In this document: piece by piece, positions 59,465 through 64,000 of the stretch
Position numbering within the stretch: position 1 is the first letter of the stretch
Layout of the letters: every line of letters starts with the position of its first letter
Assembly: GCF_016917755.1 (NCBI RefSeq)
Contig: NZ_CP070326.1
Coordinates: forward strand, 9,114,001-9,178,000
Reading direction: 5' to 3'
DNA: 64,000 nucleotides
Source of the DNA: Streptomyces noursei
GTDB lineage: Bacteria > Actinomycetota > Actinomycetes > Streptomycetales > Streptomycetaceae
Translations under genes and position numbers: made by a program
The notes under the pieces: model-generated
Seen by the model: the letters and a program-made list of their open reading frames with translations, nothing else
The model's database searches: none
What the model was told of the DNA's origin: nothing

Positions 59465-60271
59465 ATGAGCGACGTGATTCTTGAGGCCGTTCCCCTTCAC
59501 CACGCGACGGCCCGCGCGGCCCGGGCGGCGCCCTGCCCGGTGGTCGGCGTCTCACTGAAGCTGTACTTCGGCCTGGCACGGACCCGCGCCTGGCTCGCCG
59601 AGGTGGCCGCCCTCGACGCGGCGCTGACCGGCCTCCCCCGCCCCGTCGACCTCTTCGTCCTGCCGTCCTTCCCGGCGCTGGCGGACGCCCGGGAGCTGCT
59701 GTCCGGCACCCGCATCGGCTACGGCGCGCAGGACGTGCACTGGGCCGAACAGGGCGCGTGGACCGGTGAGGTGTCGGCCGGGATGCTCGTCGAGACCGGC
59801 GCCCGCTACGTCGAGGGCGGGCACGCCGAGCGCCGCCGGCACTTCGGCGAGACCGACGAGACGGTGGCGGCCAAGACCCGGGCGGCCACCGCGGCCGGCC
59901 TGGTCCCGGTGATCTGCGCGGGCGAGCAGCGCGCCGGGGACCCGGCGACGGCCGCCGAGGAGACGCTGACCCAGGTCAGGGCCGCGCTGGCGGGCGCCGC
60001 ACCGGGCAGCGAGGTGATCGTCGCCTACGAGCCGGTCTGGGCGATCGGCGCCCGCGAACCAGCGCCCGCCAGGCACATCCGCGCGGTGGCCACAGCACTC
60101 CGCGGCGCGCTGCACGACCACGACGTGCGCGGCCGGCTGATCTACGGCGGGACCGTGGGCCCCGGCACCCACGGCGAGCTGGCCGGCGCCGTCGACGGGC
60201 TGTTCCTGGGCCGGCTCGCCCATGACACCGGGGGCCTGCGCAAGGTCCTCGAAGAGCTCTCCGGCGGTTGA
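59465..60271 (+). CDS. triose-phosphate-isomerase-family protein (EryH/erythrulose-phosphate isomerase-like)
   Basis: 268-aa TIM barrel. The usual N-x-K of triose-phosphate isomerase is replaced by S-x-K (GVSLKLYFGL, Lys ~33), the His loop reads EGGHAERR instead of LGHSERR, while the catalytic Glu is kept (AYEPVWAIG). These variants match my memory of tetrulose-phosphate isomerases of erythritol/threitol catabolism. The next reading frame starts as RpiB and ends as a dehydrogenase, both expected partners in that pathway. Probable isomerisation of erythrulose phosphates, not glycolysis. Confidence 0.8.
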   Translation: MSDVILEAVPLHHATARAARAAPCPVVGVSLKLYFGLARTRAWLAEVAALDAALTGLPRPVDLFVLPSFPALADARELLSGTRIGYGAQDVHWAEQGAWTGEVSAGMLVETGARYVEGGHAERRRHFGETDETVAAKTRAATAAGLVPVICAGEQRAGDPATAAEETLTQVRAALAGAAPGSEVIVAYEPVWAIGAREPAPARHIRAVATALRGALHDHDVRGRLIYGGTVGPGTHGELAGAVDGLFLGRLAHDTGGLRKVLEELSGG

Positions 60272-60328
60272 CGAGACCTCCCGCGCCCGCTCCGAGTCCC
60301 CCGTCCCTCCCAGCCCCAGGAGCCCGAA

Positions 60329-60695
60329 GTGCCCCGCGCCTCTGCCCTCCCCCTCGCCCTCGGTGGCGACGACGCCGGCACCGCCATGAAGGACGCGATG
60401 GTCGCCTACCTCACCGAGCACGGCTACCCGGTCACCGACTTGAGCGCCACCCGACCAGGAGACCGCGCGGTTCTCACCGTTCCGGATCTACCACGACGAG
60501 ATCCGGGTCGTGGGCAGCATGGCGATCCTGCACAGCTTCGGGCGCGCGGTGGAGCTGCTGGGCAAGGGCGTCATCGACGCCGAGACCATGATCACGCACC
60601 GGTTCGGGCTCGACTCCTACGCCGCCGCCCTGGAGACCTTCCGGCGGGGCACCGGCCGCAAGCTCCAGATCGTCCCGAGCGGGGCGGCGACATGA
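60329..60695 (+). pseudogene. RpiB-like gene fused by deletion to the end of an alcohol dehydrogenase
   Basis: CAGGAG precedes GTG 60329, which opens an RpiB/EryI-like protein (LALGGDDAGTAMKDAMVAYL, VTDLSATR). Around 60450-60470 the homology stops, and in another frame the sequence continues as the C-terminus of a zinc-type alcohol dehydrogenase (ARFSPFRIYHDEIRVVGSMA ... HRFGLDSYAAALETFRRGTG) to a stop at 60695. About 110 RpiB residues and 250 dehydrogenase residues are gone. An ATGA overlap starts a further 8-codon frame (60692-60718), perhaps the stub of the next operon gene. Confidence 0.8.
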
Positions 60696-60743
60696 CGGCC
60701 GCCGTGCCCCGGCGGTAGCGGCGGCCGGCCGGCCCAGCGCCGG

Positions 60744-61394
60744 TCAACCGCCCAGCGCGGCCAGTTCCGTGCCTGCCAGCAGGAACGCCCCGACGCCGAA
60801 GTCGGCGGTGCTGTCGTAGGTGACCGGCTGGCTCGACTCCGGCCGGTCGCCGACGTTCTGGACGTACCCCAGGAAGCCGTCGGGGTGCACGGCGGTGGCC
60901 GCCATCGACGCCCAGGCGCGGGCGGCCACCGGCAGGTAGTCGCCGCGCGGGACGAACCCGGAGCGGATCGCGGCGGCCATGGCGAAGGTGAAGAACGCGG
61001 TGCCGCTGGTCTCCGGGCCGGGCAGGTGGCCGGGGTCGGCGAGGTTGACCTCCCAGCAGCCGTCCGGTCGCTGGGCGGTGCGCAGCGCGGCCAGTTGCGC
61101 GGCCAGGGTCCGGCGGTAGCCGGCCGTCGGCCCGAAGGTGTCCGGCAGCACCGCCAGCACCTTGGCGAAGGCCGGGTCGCCGCGCTCCACCGGGGCGACG
61201 CCGAGCCAGAGCGCCTCCCTCGCCCATGACGCCCTCCGGCGTGAAATCACCACCACTAGGCTGGAGTCGGCCGAATCCGGCAGCGTGCTCGGCGCCCAGC
61301 CGCGGATCGACTGCCCACCCCTGTGCCAGGGCTTGGACGACCAGGGCGAGCTGCGGCGGGCGCCGGCCGTGCCGGACGCGGCCGCGGGAGTCAT
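60744..61394 (-). pseudogene. GH105/GH88-type rhamnogalacturonyl hydrolase, C-terminal remnant
   Basis: The last ~150 residues match unsaturated rhamnogalacturonyl hydrolases: LRTAQRPDGCWEVNLADPGH, ETSGTAFFTFAMAAAIRSGF, ARAWASMAATAVHPDGFLGY, DFGVGAFLLAGTEL. The N-terminal two thirds of the alpha6/alpha6 barrel are missing. Upstream the frame (from an ATG overlapping the acyl-CoA ligase stop) has Ser/Trp/Arg text typical of a wrong frame, so it seems to be a junction product. Adjacent to the RpiB/dehydrogenase scar, with tails facing each other. Confidence 0.7.
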
Positions 61395-62953
61395 ATCCGG
61401 CGGCCGTGCCCCTCCCAGTACGGGTCCCGCAGCTGCCGCTTGAACAGCTTCCCCGACTCGTCCCGGGGCAGCCGCCGCTCGAACACCACGGTCCGGGGCA
61501 CCTTGTACCTGGCGAGCCGTTCGGCGACATGGGCGCGGACCGCGGCGGCGGTGAGCCGCACCCCGGGGTCGGTCTCCAGGTGCGCGGCGAGGGCCTCGCC
61601 GAACTCCTCGTCGGGGATGCCGAACACCGCCGCGTCGTGCACCCCGTCCAGGGCGAGCAGGCAACCCTCGATCTCCGCCGGGTAGATGTTGACGCCGCCG
61701 GAGATCACCAGGTCGTTGCGGCGGTCGCTGAGGTAGAGGTAGCCGTCCTCGTCGAGGTGACCGATGTCGCCGAGGGTGACGTATCCCGGCCGGCCCGGCG
61801 CCTCCATGGCAGCGCGTTTGCCCGGGTCGCCGAGGTAGCTGAAGCGCGGCCAGTTCTCGGCGGGCCGGACGTAGATCTCACCCGTGGCGCCGGCCGGCAG
61901 CGGCGCGCCGTCGGGCCCGAGGACGGCGACCGCGCAGGTGCCCTGGGCGCGCCCGACAGTGCCGGGGTGGGACAGCCACTCCGCGCTGTCGCACCAGGTC
62001 ACCGCGCCGGTCTCGCTGCCGCCGTAGTACTCGCGCAGCACCGGTCCCAGCCAGTCGATCATGGCGTGTTTGATGTGCGGCGGGCAGGGCGCGGCGGCAT
62101 GCACCACCGAGCTGAGCGAGGACAGGTCGTAGCGCTCGCGGACGTCCTTGGGCAGCCGCAGCAGCCGGACGAACATGGTGGGGACCACCTGCGCCTGCTC
62201 GATGCGGTGCCGTTCGACCAGCCGCAGGAACTCCTCCGCGTCGAAGCGCGGCATCAGCGTGATGTCCAGGCCGGCCGCCAGCGCCAGCACCGCGTGCTGG
62301 CTGGGCGAGGCGTGGTAGAGCGGGGCGGGGATCAGGGTGCGGCCGCCCGGGGCGACCGCGAAGTACTCCAGGAAGCTCGTCACGGCCTCGGCGAGCCGGT
62401 CCGGGCCGACCGGTTCGCGCAGAACCCCCTTGGGCCGTCCGGTCGTTCCGGAGCTGTAGATGACGGTGGGCGGACGGGCCTCGGCGGGCCGGGCCAGCGG
62501 CGGCCGGTCGGCCAGCCAGTCGTCGAGGACGGGGTACCGGCCGGTGACCGGTGGGGCGGTGGTGCCGCAGGCCGCCGCCACGCCGGGCGGCACGGCGACC
62601 TCGACGACCCGCACCCCCTCGGGGAGGACGGCGGTCACCGCGTCCAGCAAGTCGGTGTGGGCGAAGACCACCGTGCTGCCGCTGTCGGTGAGCACATGGC
62701 GCAGGTCGTCCTGGCGGAAGTGCCAGTTGACGGGGACGGCGGCGGCGCCGAGCTGGGCGGCGGCGGTGGTGATCTCCAGATGGGCGGGCTCGTTGCGGAG
62801 CACCACGGCGACCCGGTCGCCGGGGGTGACTCCCCATGCGGCCAGGCCCGTTGCGATCCGTGCGGCGCGGTCGAGGAATTCCGGATAGCCGCGGGCCTGT
62901 CCGCCGCAGCGGATGGCGGGGGCGCCGGCGGCGGGCGGTGCGACGGATTCCAT
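61391..62953 (-). CDS. acyl-CoA synthetase/ligase (ANL superfamily)
   Basis: 520-aa adenylating enzyme that makes acyl-CoA from a carboxylic acid, ATP and CoA. A3 P-loop IYSSGTTGRPKGV, A5 YYGGSETGAV, A7 TLGDIGHLDEDGYLYLSDR, A8 RRNDLVISGGVNIYP, and A10 catalytic Lys in ESGKLFKRQL. GGAGG is 4 bp before ATG 62953. It resembles medium/aromatic acyl-CoA ligases of FadD type; substrate unresolved. Its stop overlaps the start of the degraded GH105 frame. Confidence 0.93.
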   Translation of the reverse strand: MESVAPPAAGAPAIRCGGQARGYPEFLDRAARIATGLAAWGVTPGDRVAVVLRNEPAHLEITTAAAQLGAAAVPVNWHFRQDDLRHVLTDSGSTVVFAHTDLLDAVTAVLPEGVRVVEVAVPPGVAAACGTTAPPVTGRYPVLDDWLADRPPLARPAEARPPTVIYSSGTTGRPKGVLREPVGPDRLAEAVTSFLEYFAVAPGGRTLIPAPLYHASPSQHAVLALAAGLDITLMPRFDAEEFLRLVERHRIEQAQVVPTMFVRLLRLPKDVRERYDLSSLSSVVHAAAPCPPHIKHAMIDWLGPVLREYYGGSETGAVTWCDSAEWLSHPGTVGRAQGTCAVAVLGPDGAPLPAGATGEIYVRPAENWPRFSYLGDPGKRAAMEAPGRPGYVTLGDIGHLDEDGYLYLSDRRNDLVISGGVNIYPAEIEGCLLALDGVHDAAVFGIPDEEFGEALAAHLETDPGVRLTAAAVRAHVAERLARYKVPRTVVFERRLPRDESGKLFKRQLRDPYWEGHGRRI

Positions 62954-63114
62954 GGTGCCTCCAGAGGGAGCGGCCAGGACCGGCGCACACCGGTCCGGCT
63001 CATTGAAGCGCCAACCGCCGGGCGACCACCAGAGCGCACCGCGCCATCCCCGTCGGTGCTCCGATCGCCCCGCACAGGGGGCCGTCACCGGTGGCCGCTC
63101 CTATCCTCGGGACC

Positions 63115-63690
63115 ATGGGCAACAACGACATCCTGGGCACCCACGGCGAGGCGCTGAAGCTCTTCGGCGCCCGGGTCCACGCCGTCCGGGAGGACCAGTG
63201 GGAGGCGCCCACCCCGTGCGCGGAATGGTCGGTGTTCGACCTGGTCAACCACCTGACCGCGGAGCAGCTGTGGGTGCCCCGCCTGGTGCGGGACGGGTCC
63301 ACGGTCGCCGCGGTGGACGGGGACTTCGACGGCGACCAGCTCGGCGAGGACCCGGTCGGCGCCTGGGACCGGGCATCGGCGGCGGCGATGGCGGCGTTCG
63401 CCGAGCCGGGCGCCCTGCACCGGTCGGTCCACCTCTCCTACGGCACCACGCCGGCCGACGCGTACTGCACGCAGCTGACGGCCGACGCCGTGGTGCACAC
63501 CTGGGACCTGTCCCGGGCGATCGGCGCGGACGAACGGCTGCCGGAGCGCCTGGTGTCCGCGGCGCTGCGCGAGGTGGAGCCGTACTCCGACGCGCTGGAG
63601 GGGTCGGGGCTGTTCGCCGCGCCGGTGGAGCCCCCGGCGGACGCGGACGACCTGACCCGGCTGCTGTGCCTGCTCGGTCGCCGGCCCTGA
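63115..63690 (+). CDS. TIGR03086-type DinB/maleylpyruvate isomerase-family protein
   Basis: 191-aa four-helix-bundle protein. Metal ligands are probably His in FDLVNHLTAEQLW (~50) and His/Asp in TADAVVHTWDLSRAIG (~131-135), the pattern of mycothiol-dependent enzymes in the DinB superfamily. No N-terminal signal. ATG 63115 is used; a longer frame from 63091 adds eight residues. Substrate unknown; a mycothiol transferase or isomerase role follows from family membership. Confidence 0.82.
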   Translation: MGNNDILGTHGEALKLFGARVHAVREDQWEAPTPCAEWSVFDLVNHLTAEQLWVPRLVRDGSTVAAVDGDFDGDQLGEDPVGAWDRASAAAMAAFAEPGALHRSVHLSYGTTPADAYCTQLTADAVVHTWDLSRAIGADERLPERLVSAALREVEPYSDALEGSGLFAAPVEPPADADDLTRLLCLLGRRP

Positions 63691-63704
63691 GGGGCGAAGC
63701 AGGG

Positions 63705-63739
63705 GCCGGCCCCGCCCCCGCGGAGGGGTCGGGGCCGGC
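63705..63739. terminator. bidirectional hairpin terminator
   Basis: Perfect 10-bp stem GCCGGCCCCG/CGGGGCCGGC, between convergent genes ending at 63690 and 63757. Confidence 0.6.
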
Positions 63740-63756
63740 GGACACCCGCGGTCGGG

Positions 63757-63927
63757 TCAGTCGATGCCGCGGACGATATGGGGTTCGACGGGATCCTCCT
63801 CGCAGCCGGCCAGACGGACCGGAGCACAGCGGTCCCAGGCTTCGAGATTGCGGACTTCCTTGATACGCCCGGGGCGCTCGCCCTGCTTCAGACGGGGCTG
63901 CTTGTGTTGAGCCTTGTGCAATGCCAC
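63757..63927 (-). CDS. small basic Cys-containing protein, 56 aa
   Basis: AAGGAG lies 6 bp before GTG 63927. The product starts very basic (ALHKAQHKQPRLKQGERPGR) and ends acidic, with two cysteines near the C-terminus (WDRCAPVRLAGCEEDP) spaced C-x7-C. No signal peptide or membrane segment. An ATG at 63942 would add five residues including a third Cys but would overlap the ribosome site. A precursor peptide or a small regulatory protein are both possible; no family recognised. Upstream sequence to the window end is A/T-richer, as expected for a promoter. Confidence 0.5.
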   Translation of the reverse strand: MALHKAQHKQPRLKQGERPGRIKEVRNLEAWDRCAPVRLAGCEEDPVEPHIVRGID

Positions 63928-64000
63928 CACGCACTCCTTCATCGAGGTATTGGTTCCGACGCGGTGGCGCCTTGTTCACAAACCGGGAGGTCGGCCAGGG

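Noticed and set aside
60692..60718. Eight-codon frame overlapping the dehydrogenase stop
   Set aside because: Too short to call a gene; mentioned only as a possible stub of a deleted operon gene.
61226..63157. 643-codon plus-strand frame
   Set aside because: Antisense of the acyl-CoA ligase; no ribosome site or recognisable domain.

Overview
The window is chromosomal DNA from a high-GC actinomycete, almost certainly Streptomyces. Evidence: strong G/C bias at third codon positions, many GTG starts, 4-bp GTGA/ATGA gene overlaps, a mycothiol-type DinB protein, an ergothioneine operon, CYP102- and CYP105-type P450s, and many secreted hydrolases. Most of the window is ordinary accessory chromosome. 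I saw no rRNA, tRNA, CRISPR array or intact insertion sequence.

Left part (1-23.8 kb): a DeoR-regulated polyol operon (two FGGY kinases and a polyol-permease-type MFS carrier) leaves the left edge. It is followed by a hotdog thioesterase, a five-gene peptide/nickel-type ABC importer, a secreted S1 protease, an NlpC/P60-like protein, a TPM-type membrane protein, a lipid-oxidation trio (quinone oxidoreductase and two acyl-CoA dehydrogenases), a MmyB-like regulator, a GH18 protein, a wrecked aminoglycoside-phosphotransferase-like gene, and an HxlR regulator divergent from an AlaA-type aminotransferase across a clear inverted repeat.

Middle (24-50.3 kb): egtABCD, which makes hercynine and its cysteine sulfoxide conjugate (the C-S lyase EgtE is not here). 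Then come two unrelated PI-PLC-type phospholipases flanking a membrane-anchored serine protease, a DUF2165 protein, a self-sufficient P450-reductase fusion divergent from a PAS-LuxR regulator, a universal stress protein, dodecin, an APC permease, an ArsR/MFS divergent pair with a perfect operator, a GH92 alpha-mannosidase behind a LacI-like operator, a calcium-binding EF-hand protein, a UvrA2-like ATPase, and a TetR-P450-ferredoxin-ferredoxin reductase cassette.

Island (51.1-54.7 kb): lower coding density and less extreme GC. Minus-strand remnants of a siphovirus-like head module (HNH, scaffold, capsid N-terminus) are interspersed with short plus-strand genes. These are a 62-aa secreted peptide, a 58-aa Asp-rich secreted peptide, a 52-aa membrane protein, and a 66-aa protein made of five 13-residue repeats that recalls the knotted KVY-repeat families. 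This is the most unusual part of the window.

Right part (54.7-64 kb): a CapA-like lipoprotein, an alpha/beta hydrolase, a 695-aa fusion of coiled coil, Mrr-type nuclease and TerD domains, and a decayed four-carbon polyol locus. That locus holds an atypical triose-phosphate-isomerase homologue, then an RpiB start welded by deletion to an alcohol dehydrogenase end. A GH105 remnant, an acyl-CoA ligase, a TIGR03086-type protein and a short Cys-containing peptide gene follow.
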